Shown here: one piece after another, positions 1 through 10,860 of the stretch | How positions within the stretch are numbered: the first letter of the stretch is position 1 | Layout: the number at the start of each line of letters is the position of its first letter | Assembly: GCF_030867095.1 (NCBI RefSeq) | Contig: NC_081826.1 | Span: 252,940,251 to 253,004,250, forward strand | DNA: 64,000 nt | Reading direction: 5' to 3' | Origin: Alligator mississippiensis | Lineage: Eukaryota; Chordata; Crocodylia; Alligatoridae | The notes under the pieces: generated by a model | What the model saw: only the letters and a program-made list of their open reading frames with translations | Database searches by the model: none | What the model was told of the DNA's origin: nothing | Translations under genes and position numbers: made by a program

Positions 1-73
1 TTATTGTTTAGTTCCACAATCATTAAACATTATATTCAGAGCCATCCCTAGGTGTGTGCAGGGCCTGCGTCAC

Positions 74-600
74 ATAGATTTCATAGCCATTAGGACTGGA
101 AGGGACCTCGGAAGATCATCGAGTCAAGCCCCCTGCCCCAGGGCAGGAAGTCAGCAGGGATCATAGGATCCCAGCAAGATAAACATCTAGATGTCTCTTG
201 AAGGCGTTCAAAGTAGGTGCTTGAACCACCTCTGGCGGAAATCTATTCCAAACCTCGGAGGCTCAGACGGTAAAGAAGTTCTTTCTTATGTCCAGCCTGA
301 AACGGTCACAGAGGAGTTTGTGAACTTTCGACCTTGTCATCCTTTGGGCTGCTTTGATGAACAGACATTCCCCCAGATCCTGGTAAGCACCCCTGATAAA
401 CTTATAGGTGGCTACCAGATCACCCCTGAGCCTGTGCTTTTCCATGCTGAAGAGTCCCATGGCTCTCAGCCCCTCTTCATAAGGTCTGTTTTCCTGACCT
501 CTGATCATGCGCGTGGCGTTCCTCTCCACCCTCTCAAGCTTCTCCACATCCTTTTTGAATTGTGGAGCCCAAAACTGGACACAGTACTCCAGATGGCAGC
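74..600 (-). mobile_element. CR1 LINE, subfamily A: 3' end segment of a nested copy
   Basis: This is the antisense 3' end of a CR1 non-LTR retrotransposon. It begins with the terminal motif TTTCATAGCCATTAGGACTG followed by the GGAAGGGACC block seen in the other copies here. Minus-strand translation gives the conserved C-terminal stretch of ORF2, including EKHRLRGDLVATYKFIRGAY. The same subfamily recurs at 45060-46352 and 58789-59106. The element is cut near position 600 by a CR1 in the opposite orientation and resumes at about 1232. I label it subfamily A only to separate it from the other CR1 type in this window. It lies in ANKRA2 intron 3. Confidence 0.9.
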
Positions 601-1231
601 GTGACGAAGCCATCAAAAAAGCCAATGGCACTTTATCGTGCATCAGCAGATGCATGACGAATAGGTCCAAGGAGGTGATACTTCCCCTCTATCGGGCGCT
701 GGTCAGACCGCAGTTGGAGTACTGCGTGCAATTTTGGGCACCGCACTTCAAGAGGGATGCGGATAACCTGGAGAGGGTCCAGAGAAGGGCCACTCGTATG
801 GTTAAGGGCCTGCAGACCAAGCCCTACGAGGAGAGACTAGAGAAACTGGATCTTTTCAGCCTCCGCAAGAGAAGGTTGAGAGGCGACCTTGTGGCTGCCT
901 TTAAGTTCATCACGGGGGCACAGAAGGGAGTTGGTGAGTATTTATTCACCAAGGCGCCCCCGGGGGTTACAAGAAACAATGGCCACAAGCTAGCAGAGAG
1001 CAGATTTAGATTGGACATTAGGAAGAACTTCTTCACAGTTATAGTGGCCAGGGTCTGGAACGGGCTCCCAAGGGAGGTGGTGCTCTCCCCTACCCTGGGG
1101 GTCTTCAAGAGGAGGTTAGATGAGCATCTAGCTGGGGTCATCTAGACCCAGCACTCTTTCCTGCTTATGCAGGGGGTCAGACTCGATGATCTATCGAGGT
1201 CCCTTCCGACCCTAATATCTATGAATCTATG
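600..1231 (+). mobile_element. CR1 LINE, subfamily B: 5'-truncated sense insertion
   Basis: A 5'-truncated CR1 in sense orientation lies inside the antisense subfamily A copy. An open frame runs through the end of ORF2, including QLEYCVQFWAPHFKRDADNL and EERLEKLDLFSLRKRRLRGD. The 3' end is the tandem-like terminus ATGAATCTATGA at about 1220-1231. Sequence on either side (CCAGATGGCAGC before, GCTGTGGCCTC after) corresponds to one continuous stretch, CCAGCTGCAGCCTC, in the intact subfamily A copy at 45.57 kb, so this is an insertion. The exact junction is ambiguous by a few bases. Confidence 0.88.
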
Positions 1232-2970
1232 AGCTGTGGCCTCACCAAGGCCCAGTACAACAGGAGAATAACCTCCTGGGATTTGCTTGAGAAGCATCTG
1301 TAGATGCAAGCCACTCTGTTGCTTGCTTTACTAGCAGTAGTATGACATTGAAGGCTCATGTTCATCTTGTGGCCAATCATGACCCCCAAGTCCCTCTCAT
1401 CCATAGTGCTAGCCAGCATAACACTGCTGAGCCTATAAGTATGATGCAAGTTTTTCTTCCCAAGGTCGAGAACCTTGCATTTTTCAGTGTTAAACACCAG
1501 CAGGTTCTCGTCTGCCCATTTCCCGAGTCTGTCAAGGTCAGCCTGGATCGCCCTCCTGTCCTCAGGTGTGGATGCTTTACCCCAAAGTTTGGTGTCATAG
1601 GCGAACTTGGCCAGTTCACTTCTGATACCAATGTCCACATCATTAATGAAGATGTTAAATAGCATAGGCCCAAGGACAGAGACTTGGGGGACCCCACTGG
1701 TCACAGGGCACCACAATGATTGATTTCGTTCCACCACCACCCTCTGGGTCCTACCACGGAGCCAATTCCCCAGCCAGCGAGTCGTGGTGAGGCTGAGACT
1801 GCAGTTAGCCAGTTTTGCTAAGAGGCGATCATGGGATAACAGATCAAAGGCTTTTTTTAAAGTCAAGATATACAACATCAATCTCTTCTCCCTTTTCCAG
1901 GCGATAGGTCACCTAGTCATAGAAGGAAATGAGACTGGTTGAGCAAGACCTACCCGCAACACACCCGTGCTGGCTATCCCTCAGGATTTGCCTTCAGCCA
2001 GTCTGTTAAGAATGGCCTCTTTGATAATCTTTTCTAAGACCTTCCCTAGGATAGAGCTCAGGCTGATGGGCCTGTAGTTTGCCAGATCCACTTTCCTCCC
2101 TTTCTTGAAGATGGGCACCACATTGGCCTTCTTCCAACCTTTGGGCACTTCACCTGAGCACCAGGAGTTCTTGAAGATCCATGCCAGAGGCTGAGCTACG
2201 ATGCTAGCCAGCTCCTTGAGTACTCTGGGGTGTAGATTGTCAGTGCCGGCTGACTTGAAGGTGTCCAGCCTCTCAAGGTGTTCCTTCACGAGGTCAGCAT
2301 TGATGGGGTGTAAGGAATCTCCCTCACCCGGGCCTCCCTGTCCCGTAATGGGCAGGGGTGTCCCATGGGACTGGTGAAAGACCGACGCAAAGTACCCATT
2401 TAGCAAGTTGGCTTTTTCCTGGGTGTCAGTTGTCCCATCTGGTTTAAGAGGGGTCCAATGTTGCCCTTGCTTTTTCTCCGGCTCCCCGCATATCTAAAAA
2501 AGGACTTTTTATTATCCTTGATACTTGTAGCCAGTTGGAGTTCCATTGCAGCCTTGGCTTTCTTGGTTCGCTCCCTGCAGGTCTGGAGCGGTGCAGAGTA
2601 TTCCTCCTTGGAAGTGGATCCAATCCTCCATACTTTTTAGGTCTTTCTTTTTAGATGCAGGAGGTCCGCTAGTTCCCTGGAGAGACAAGGAGGCTGCTGT
2701 GCCCTTCTGCTGCATTTCTTCGGAAATGGGCTAGACTTTGCTTGCGCATCCAGGATCGCTTCTTTGAGGAGCAACCACTCGTCCTGAACTCCCCTCCCCT
2801 TTGGGTTGTGGCCCTTTAGGGCCTCCTTAACAAGCCTCCTGAGCTTGTCAAAGTCAGCTTTCCTGACATCAAGGACTTCTGTATTGCTGACTGACTTGCC
2901 AGCTTTACAGCAGATGGTGAAGGTGATCAGCTCATGATCAGTCACCCAGCTTCCCTTCGATCATTAGGTC
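1232..2970 (-). mobile_element. CR1 LINE, subfamily A: reverse transcriptase segment
   Basis: Continuation of the 74-600 element. Minus-strand frames encode most of the CR1 reverse transcriptase: NYRPISLSSILGKVLEK (1981-2406), then LSHDRLLAKLANC, SGVPQVSVLGPMLFNIFIND and the catalytic box, which reads FAYD instead of FADD (1219-1881). The upstream linker between endonuclease and RT (LDVRKADFDKLRRLV) is at 2637-2945. The frame is broken between these blocks and the YxDD-equivalent box is mutated, so the copy is dead. A second CR1 interrupts it at about 2971-5805. Confidence 0.88.
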
Positions 2971-2974
2971 ACTG

Positions 2975-5805
2975 ATTATAGATTCATAGATGTTAGGGTC
3001 GGAAGGGACCTCAATAGATCATCGAGTCCGACCCCCTGCATAAGCAGGAAAGAGTGCTGGGTCTAGATGACCCCAGCTAGATACTCATCTAACATCCTCC
3101 TGAAGACCCCCAGGGTAGGGGAGAGCACCACCTCCCTTGGGAGACCGTTCCAGACCTTGGCCACTCGAACTGTGAAGAAGTTCTTCCTAATGTCCAATCT
3201 AAATATGCTCTCCGCTAGCTTGTGGCCATTGTTTCTTGTAAGCCCCGGGGGCGCCTTGGTGAATAAATACTCACCAGCTCCCTTCTGTGCCCCCGTGATG
3301 AACTTAAAGGCAGCCACAAGGTCGCCTCTCAACCTTCTCTTGCGGAGGCTGAAAAGGTCCAGTTTCTCTAGTCTCTCCTCGTAGGGCTTGGTCTGCAGGC
3401 CCTTGACCATACGAGTTGCCCTTCTCTGGACCCTCCCCAGGTTATCCGCATCCTTCTTGAAGTGTGGCACCCAGAATTGCACGCAGTACTCCAACTGTGG
3501 TCTGACCAGCACCCGATAGAGGGGAAGTATCACCTCCCTGGACCTATTCATCATGCATCTGCTGATGCACGATAAAGTGCCATTGGCTTTTCTGATGGCT
3601 TCATCACACTACTGGCTCATGTTCATCTTGGAGTCCACTAGGACTCCAAGATCCCTTTCCACCTCTGTGCCACCCAGCAGGTCATTCCCTAGGCTGTAGG
3701 TGTGCTGGACATTTTTCCTCCCTAAGTGCAGCACTTTGCATTTCTCCTTGTTGAACTGCATCCTGTTGTTTTCTGCCCACTTGTCCAACCTGTCCAGGTC
3801 TGCCTGCAGCTGTTCCCTGCCCTCTGGCGTGTCCATTTCTCCCCATAGCTTTGTGTCATCTGCAAACTTGGACAGAGTACATTTCACTCCCTCGTCCAAG
3901 TCACTGATGAAGACATTAAAGAGTATCAGTCCAAGGACCGAGCCCTGCGGGACCCCACTGCCCACACCCTTCCAGGTCGAGACCGACCCATCCACCACGA
4001 CTCTCTGGGTGCGACCCTCTAGCCAATTCGCCACCCACCAGACTGTGTAGTCATCCACATCACAGCCTCTTAACTTGTTCACCAGTATGGGGTGGGATAC
4101 CGTATTGAAGGCCTTCCTGAAGTCTAAGTATACGACATCCACCCCTCCTCCTGTGTCCAGGCGTTTCGTAACCTGGTCATAGAAAGAGACTAGATTGGTC
4201 AGGCACGATCTGCCCGCCACAAACCTGTGCTGGTTTCCCCTCAGCATAATTTGCCCTGCTGGGCTCTCACAAATGTGAGCCTTGATAATTTTTTCAAAGA
4301 CTTTACCAGGGATGGAGGTGAGACTGACTGGCCTATAGTTGCCCGGGTCCTCCTTTCTCCCCTTTTTGAAAATGGGGACCACGTTAGCCCTTTTCCAGTC
4401 CTCCGGGACTTGGCCCGTGTGCCACAAGCGTTCAGATATTCCCGCCAGTGGCTCTGCAATGATGTCGGCCAGTGCCTTCAGCACCCTCGGATGGAGCTCA
4501 TCCAGGCCTGCCGACTTAAAGGCATCCAGTTCTTCCAAGTGACTCTGCACCACCTCAGGATCTATGTATGGAAGTCTGGCACCTTGCTGCTGCCTCTCTA
4601 CAACCCCAGTGAGAGACTTGTCGTGCCCCTCACTTAAGAACACTGAGGCAAAGAACTCGTTGAGAAGTTCAGCCTTGTCCCCCCTGTCTGTCACCAATTG
4701 TTTCTGCCCATTTAGCAGGGGTCCTATTCCTCCCTGGGCCTTCCTTTTACTCCCAATATATCTAAAAAACAATTTCTTGTTGTCTTTTACTTGGGTTGCC
4801 ATCCTCAGCTCCATGGTAGCTTTGGCCCGTCTAACTGCCTCCCTACAAGCACGAGCAGAGGAGGTATATTCATCTTTAGTGATCTCATCTTGTTTCCACT
4901 TTTTATGTGCTCCCCTTTTGGCCCTTAGGCTGCCCTGGATTTCTCTGGTCAGCCAAGGAAGCCTCCTGGTCCCTTTCCCTCTTTTGCCTCGCTCGGGGAT
5001 CGTCTTGCTTTGTGCCCGAAGGATCGTTTCCTTAAGGCACAGCCACCCTTCTTGGGCTCCCATCCCTTCAAAACTCCTACTCTGCAGCGCGTCCTTGACT
5101 AATCGCCTGAGTGCATTGAGATCAGCTTTCCGAAAGTCTAGCACTTTCGCCCTACTAGTTACCTTACCCACTCGCCGTCTTATGTTGAATTCTATTATTA
5201 GGTGATCACTGTCTCCCAAATGTCTACCGATCTGGAGGTCCCCTATCATGTCATCCCCTGTTGCCGATACCAGATCCAGTATGGCATTCCCCCTAGTGGG
5301 ACCATGCACCTCCTGTGTCAGGTGGAGGTCCTGTACACAGGTTAGAAACCTGCGTGAGCGATGGGACCTTGCTGTCTGCGTCTCCCAGCAGATGTCCAGG
5401 TAGTTTAGGTCCCCCATGACTACCGCCTCTTTAGCTTTTATGGTCTCCGAGAGTTGCCTCAGGAGCCCCGCATCTATTTCTTCCCCTTGGTGTGGGGGTC
5501 TGTAGCAGACCCCTACCACCAAATCCCTTTCTCCTTGCCCCCCCATGTAGCCTAACCCACAATCCTTCTACTTCCTCAACCTTGGATTCTGTCTTGATGA
5601 GGGTTGATGTATATTGCTCACTGACATGGGGGGGGGGGGGGGGGGGGTTGCACTTTCTTCCCCGACCTGTCCTTTCTGTACAATCTATAGCCCTCAATAT
5701 GTACCGCCCAGTCGTGGGATGAATCCCACCAGGTTTCTGTTAGCTCCACTAAGTCATAGGTGTTTAGTGCAAGCAGGAGCGCTAGTTCATCCTGCTTGTT
5801 CCCCA
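2975..5805 (-). mobile_element. CR1 LINE, subfamily B: near-complete ORF2 (endonuclease + reverse transcriptase)
   Basis: A long, recent-looking antisense CR1. From 5806 downward the minus strand encodes the start of the apurinic-like endonuclease (GNKQDELALLLALNTYDLVE, LTETWWD). It continues with VGVCYRPP, GDLNYLDICW and SDHLIIEFNIRRRV, then the RT with NYRPVSLTSIPGKVFEK, SGVPQGSVLGLILFN and an intact FADDTKLWG, then the C-terminal region to 3063. I see three disruptions: a frame change at the 20-base G run (5628-5647), another at a 7-base C run near 5540-5546, and one TAG at 3609-3611 after ...KMNMSQ. The 3' terminus is at about 2975-2990. Possible 8-bp target duplications (ATTAGGTC) flank it at 2963-2970 and 5806-5813. 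ORF1 and the 5' end are absent. Confidence 0.92.
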
Positions 5806-5813
5806 ATTAGGTC

Positions 5814-6560
5814 GTCTCCCATTGCCAGAACCAGGTCGAGCAGTGCTTTGCCTCTCGTCAGCCCGTCAACTTCTCATGTCAGAGCTCATCCACGCGCGAG
5901 AGAAAGCTTTGCGACCTCTCGGATTTAGCTGAGCACTCTTGCCACAAGATGTCTGGGTAGTTGAAGTCTCCCATAACATCCATGCACCAGGACCGTGTGG
6001 CCTCAGCCAATTCCTTGGCAAACTCCTGGCCAAGGTCTTGATCCTGGGCAGGAGATCTGTAGTAGACTCCCACCATTGTGCCCCCTGTGCCGTGTTCCCC
6101 ACAGATTTTAACCCAGAGTGTCTCCAGTCATCCACTGTGGGCGCCAATGTCAGATTGCAGGGACACGTAGCTTTCCTTGACATAGATAGCTACACCTCCG
6201 CCCCTTTTGTCCACTCAATCCCTCCTGTACAGGGTTTAGCTGTCCATACCTGTGGCCCAGCCATGGGTGGAGTCCCACCAGGTCTCCGTTATCCCTATGA
6301 CATCATAGTTATTTGTGTTAAGCAGGAGGACAAGTTCCTTCAGTTTATTCCCCAAGCTCCTGGCATTTGTGTACAGGCAGGCAAGTGTCCCTTTGGGGGC
6401 CCTTGCCTTGCCCTCATCTTGCTCTAGGGCTAGGGTAGGGGTAGGCTCCCTTAAGCCATATCAGCCTATGCGGGGGTGGCGAGATGCTGAAGTGCATAGC
6501 TGGCAGCACCCGGCAGGGCCTGTACATACCCCCCACCCCGGGATCGGAGAGGACTATTCC
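5814..6560 (-). mobile_element. CR1 LINE, subfamily A: endonuclease and upstream segment
   Basis: Third piece of the subfamily A copy, displaced by the subfamily B insertion. The minus strand reads GVYYRSPAQDQDLGQEF and MGDFNYPDILWQECSAKSER (5879-6076), the centre of the CR1 endonuclease. A second frame at 5866-6183 overlaps it, so the frame is broken. Upstream sequence up to about 6450 is homologous to the start of the endonuclease. The left boundary of homology fades around 6450-6560 and is uncertain. Confidence 0.8.
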
Positions 6561-7119
6561 TTGTCCATGTTGATATGAACAAGAAAATGTTGTTGCTGAA
6601 CTTGCCAGGTTTCAGTGATGTACACTTGACATTTCTAACGGGAGTCTTTTGTAGGACAAAAATTATTAGCTTAAATTTTTTAAAGTTAATTCACATGCTG
6701 CTTTCCCCTGAGTCTCTAAACATCTCTCTCCCCATCCATTCTCCTGCTTATAACTTTCTAGAGCAGGGACCGGCTTAATATTTGTTTCTGTACAACATGT
6801 AGGACAACACTAATTAATTCAACCTGCTGAACTAATATTGAAAAAAAACAACCTAACAGTTATTTTCAAATCAAATGCCTGCCTTAAGAGATCAAAATAA
6901 TGAGAAAAGTCTTCTGTGGTCTCCTTCAAATGAAAGGCTTAGAAGCCTTTCTGGAAAATACACTTTGGTCAAGTACAAATTATTGAGCTTACTCCAGGAT
7001 GCTTCTAGTTTTAAGAATTTATGAATAGTCACAATGAAAAATGTCAAAACCAATCTGACAAAGTGATTAATTTAAAATTCATAAAATAATCATTTACTAA
7101 GCCTCAGAGGAATACTTAC
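6561..7119. other. ANKRA2 intron 3, no recognised feature
   Basis: AT-rich intronic sequence. I looked on the minus strand for the next ANKRA2 exon, which should begin with the end of a Ser codon followed by a sequence related to LSVHQLAAQGEM, and did not find it here or in 1-74. Confidence 0.6.
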
Positions 7120-7278
7120 AATTTACAAGCAGAGGTGTGGTAGAGACCTCATTTCCCCTATGCTTGTTAGTTAAGGTAGTTGATTGTTTTATGGGTGAAA
7201 AGTGTTTAGTTGTCGATGGAGTGTACACATGTCTTACTTGAATTCCCGGGGAAGGGGAAGTATGGATGTTGCATTCAG
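7120..7278 (-). CDS. ANKRA2: ANKRA2 coding exon (second coding exon)
   Basis: Minus-strand exon with acceptor ...GACTTAG at 7283-7279 and donor GTAAGT at 7119-7114. Translation in the phase set by the preceding exon (G|CT) gives A-ECNIHTSPSPGIQVRHVYTP, then STTKHFSPIKQSTTLTNKHR and GNEVSTTPLLVN. This matches human ANKRA2 as I remember it almost residue for residue. It encodes the low-complexity Ser/Thr-rich linker before the ankyrin repeats. The exon is 159 nt, ends in phase 1, and its next exon is outside the window. Confidence 0.95.
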
Positions 7279-7590
7279 CTAAGTCAAACAGGAAGAAAAA
7301 AAAAACAGTTTTAGTAGTTGTAAGAACACTAGAAAGAAAGCTGTTGATTTTAAGGCAACCTAGGAGGCACTGAAGTAACGGGATATTTTAAACATGGATT
7401 AAATATGTTCTGTGATGTGAATCCCTTCTAGTATTCACTGTCTGAGCAGGAAATAATGTAAGGCCATATTCATCCTCAGATCAGTGTTACGCTACCCAAT
7501 GCTGAATATAGCCTAGATCATCTAAAGACAAATGAACCATAATGCACATTTTGTCTCTCACATCTAAGTGAGGTAAACTATTGTCTAGAG

Positions 7591-7899
7591 CAGTGGCTCT
7601 CAACCTTTTTTGTAGCAGGACCCATTTGTAAGCATCAATGGCCAGTTCCAATGCAGTGCCCCTCAGTTCTGACCTGCTGCCACAAGGGCCCAGTGTGTGG
7701 AGCAGGGGGTGGGTGTGGGGCATGGAGAACCCCTAGCAGCCCCTTGCAGGCTGGAACTCTTGATAGCCTGCAAGAGAAAAGCTATGGTTTACCATGTTTT
7801 TCGCCTTCAAGGAGAATATACTTTAAAGCTTGTTTGCAATCCTTTCATATATTCTTGGCACCCACTTTTGGGTTGCAACCCACAGGTTGAGAAACACTG
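7591..7899. mobile_element. hAT-type MITE (309 bp) with perfect 8-bp target duplication
   Basis: Terminal inverted repeats CAGTGGCTCTCAACC at the left and GGTTGAGAAACACTG at the right. Perfect 8-bp target-site duplication GTCTAGAG at 7583-7590 and 7900-7907. No transposase. It lies in ANKRA2 intron 2. Confidence 0.93.
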
Positions 7900-8522
7900 G
7901 TCTAGAGTTAACAACGTACTATATTTCTTTGCTGGCAGTTTTGCCCTTGCTTTAGCAAAATTATACCTCATTGTGAATGTCTCAGGAATGTTTATCTAAC
8001 AGGAATGGAGACCTTCCAAATTAAACTGCATATACCACAACAGCTAGGCAACAGTTAGACTTCAAAAGGTCATTCTACATAGTATCTTTGCTAACCTTCC
8101 TACTTTCCCCCTGGGTAAACAATAATGGAAGAATGCATACATTCTCCCTGTACATGATATATGCATTACCGCTTACAAGTTGAAGGAAATGGAAAAAACC
8201 CCCAACTGCTTATGTGCAAGAACCTCACAGTAAAGTTAAGCATTAATGGCCAAATCGATTTGACATTAGTATGCCCTACCAATTAAATATTTGAAATTAA
8301 CATGTGCAGTAATCCTGGATTCATACACTAAAGAACTCTGTGGCTGGAAATCTGTGCGCGAAATTCAGGAAGGGAACTGATTAAAGAAAGTTTGACCGTG
8401 GGGTAAAAGTAGTTAAAACAAAATTATAATTTGCTTGTCAAATAGCTGCAGCTAAATGCCTTAAGCTGTTGGCTGAACTGCAGCCAAATAATACGAGTTA
8501 AAGTAAAGAGAAAGCTGTACGA

Positions 8523-8709
8523 CAGGGGCGGGCAATTATTTTGGGCAGAGGGCCGCTTACTGAGTTTTGGCAAGCCATTGAAGGCTGCATGACAGGCAGC
8601 CAGGGCAGATAAATATTAATTTTCTAAATTTTTTAGGGGCCTCATGGGCCGGACAGAATGGCCTGGAGGGCCGCATCTGACCCGCAGGCCATATTTTTGC
8701 CCACCCCTG
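8523..8709. mobile_element. hAT-type MITE (187 bp)
   Basis: Termini CAGGGGCGGGCAA and TTGCCCACCCCTG form an inverted repeat. The flanks CTGTACGA (8515-8522) and TTGTAAGA (8710-8717) agree at 6 of 8 bases, consistent with an aged 8-bp duplication. The interior resembles the common hAT MITE text around GGGCCGCAT and GACCCGCAGGCC. No coding capacity. It lies in ANKRA2 intron 2. Confidence 0.9.
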
Positions 8710-9807
8710 TTGTAAGAGGTCTAAGCTTGTATTCATTAAAAAACTGATTGACTCAGAACCATGACAAGATCAATCACTGACACTTCAAAATATTTTTAAA
8801 CAGTGAGAAGTAAGTTTACGGGTGAAGCTATAAAGAGGAAACAGAAATAAGTTCCAATTTCTGCAATTTGTTCGTGTGGGCAGCCAAACCCGCATAAGTT
8901 TTTGCCATCTTCAATGGTATTGTACATCTGTGTGAAAGCTTGCCTACAGGGAAGAACTCAGAGGCTATGAACCATACTCACTTCTAGAAATAGGTGAAAG
9001 TGACCCAGTGAAGCAATCATAGCAATGTGCAGAATAACAGTGTCAAATTGATAAATAAGATTAAAGGGGCCATTATCAATTATATAAGCTATGTTATTGT
9101 ATTATCAGTATTAGTGAAGGGGAAAAAACACTTAAAGCCCAGACATTAAAATGGATATTGATCTCATGTGCTGCAGGGACACATGGGTCCCCTTAGGGCT
9201 AGGTAGACCATGCTGCACAGTTTGAGACTAAGCTAGCAAAAACAAGTATTTTATTTTCTCCAAAAATGTGAGAGGTTCAGTACCTTTATTTAGGACCATT
9301 CTTTGCCCTACTACTTTCACTCTTTAAAAATTACTTTAAAATTTCTAATAGCTGTGGGGGGCAAACTCAAGAGATAAATTATTTTTTAATTAATAAAACA
9401 TAGTTAAAGATGTAAGAAAAATGCTATGGAAATAAGTTATAAAACATAATTGCTGACAGTATTACTGATAAAATATAGAAAGATGAGGGAAAGTATTTTT
9501 ACAAGTCACCTTTCATTGTGGGATAGAGCCTGCATTATGCACCCAATATGTTTGCTGTAATTAATGGGAGATTTGGGAATACATGAATGGAAACTATTTA
9601 TATTTTTCTCCTTTCAAATGGAAAACAATAGTATCATCACCCTAAACCTTGGTTTTTAAATTTTAAAACAACTGGAATCACAGGAAACAAAAATTACATG
9701 ATCTACAGTCTTGGGGATAAGTGAAGAAAATACTGAAAAGAACAAATCTGAAAGGGGGAGCATTTGTTGTCCAAGCACAGCAACTTGTACCATAAACTTC
9801 ATTCAAC

Positions 9808-10106
9808 CTTTGAATAAGACAGAAGCCACTTCGAGGTCAGAGTTAACCTGGTCTTGAATATTTTTACTATCTTCTTCGTTCAAAGACTTCACAAATCGAG
9901 AGCAGACGTTCATATCAAATCTATTGGGCAAAATAAATTTCATTCCCATGGCAACACCCTGAGCTGGGCCTTCCTCTGGGTTAGAGTCAAGCTGGTGCTC
10001 TACTTTAATGTCTGGCATATGCGACAGACTGTAGCTGTTGGTACACTCTTCCACAATTAACTGGGCCCCAACATCTAGGCTTGCTGAAGATGCCATGATT
10101 TCCAAT
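9808..10106 (-). CDS. ANKRA2: ANKRA2 first coding exon (start codon)
   Basis: ANKRA2 is a cytoplasmic and nuclear ankyrin-repeat adaptor; from general knowledge its repeats bind PxLPxI/L-type peptides in partners such as class IIa HDACs and megalin. This exon starts after acceptor ...ACTTAG (10107). The initiating ATG is at 10096-10094 on the minus strand, followed by MASSASLDVGAQLIVEECTN, then MPDIKVEHQLD, GVAMGMKFILPNRFDMNVCS and EEDSKNIQDQVNSDLEVASV. The block from GVAMGM to the exon end is essentially identical to the human protein I recall. The donor is GTTGAATG at 9807. The exon contributes 96 codons plus one base. An in-frame TTG at 10105 lies just inside the splice acceptor and is not the likely start. 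Together with exon 7120-7278 this gives about 149 of roughly 313 residues; the ankyrin repeats are off the left edge. Confidence 0.96.
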
Positions 10107-10860
10107 CTAAGTTATGTAAAATGTTTCTTCATGGTGTCCAGTTGACAGTGGCTTCCCAATGAAAATACAAATGAATCGGCCAAGCTCTCTTTGAAGAGGT
10201 CTGGGTTTTAGAACAACCTACAATTGAACACAAAAAAATTTAGGTTTGTAAACAATGTCATCATCTTGCAATAAGATTGAAGAAATGTATTAGTAATACA
10301 TATTTTAACCTACCTGCAACTATTTCAGTAATCCCTCTGCCACCTTCCCCCGCAAAAAAGCAACCTTCCCCATAATAAAGAACCTGCAAAACTAGGTAAA
10401 AACTTTGGGCCAAATTCTAAAAATCTACACACAGAGTCAACTCAATCTCCATTAAAAAAACCCAACTCCTATTGAAGCCAATCCCAACTAAGGATTCAAG
10501 GTTAGATCCTTCTGTTTCTAAGGTAGCGGGCTGGTACAAAGAATTAAGGCAGTAATCTTGCTAACAAGGCACAAATGACTTTGCTTTTTGCTACTACTCA
10601 GCAGCTCCCAGCTACTATGTGAAATAGTTAGAAAAAGCACTGAAAATGTGTGCTTTGACAACTCTAATCTGTTACTGTAGTCCTGAAACACCCTATACTT
10701 TCAGTAAGGTTGGTCTACCCATCTGGAAAGGATCCAATAGGTTTATTGCTCAGTGACGGAGATATATCCCACATCAGCCACACGGGACTCTGACCCTGAC
10801 TGTGCAGTCCTGAGATAGATGTAGTCCTATCTATTGAGGAGACTAGATCTGAACTCAGTT

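Noticed and set aside
3609-5546. 645-residue minus-strand open frame as a host gene
   Set aside because: It is CR1 ORF2: endonuclease motifs, NYRP, FADD box and LINE 3' end follow in order, with no introns or host similarity.
1-7119. Loss of the ANKRA2 ankyrin-repeat exons
   Set aside because: The last exon seen ends in a normal donor in the right phase, and intron 3 runs to the window edge, so the remaining exons are simply expected to lie outside.
10097-10105. Upstream in-frame TTG as the ANKRA2 start
   Set aside because: It lies at the splice acceptor edge. The ATG at 10096 gives the length and start expected from human ANKRA2.
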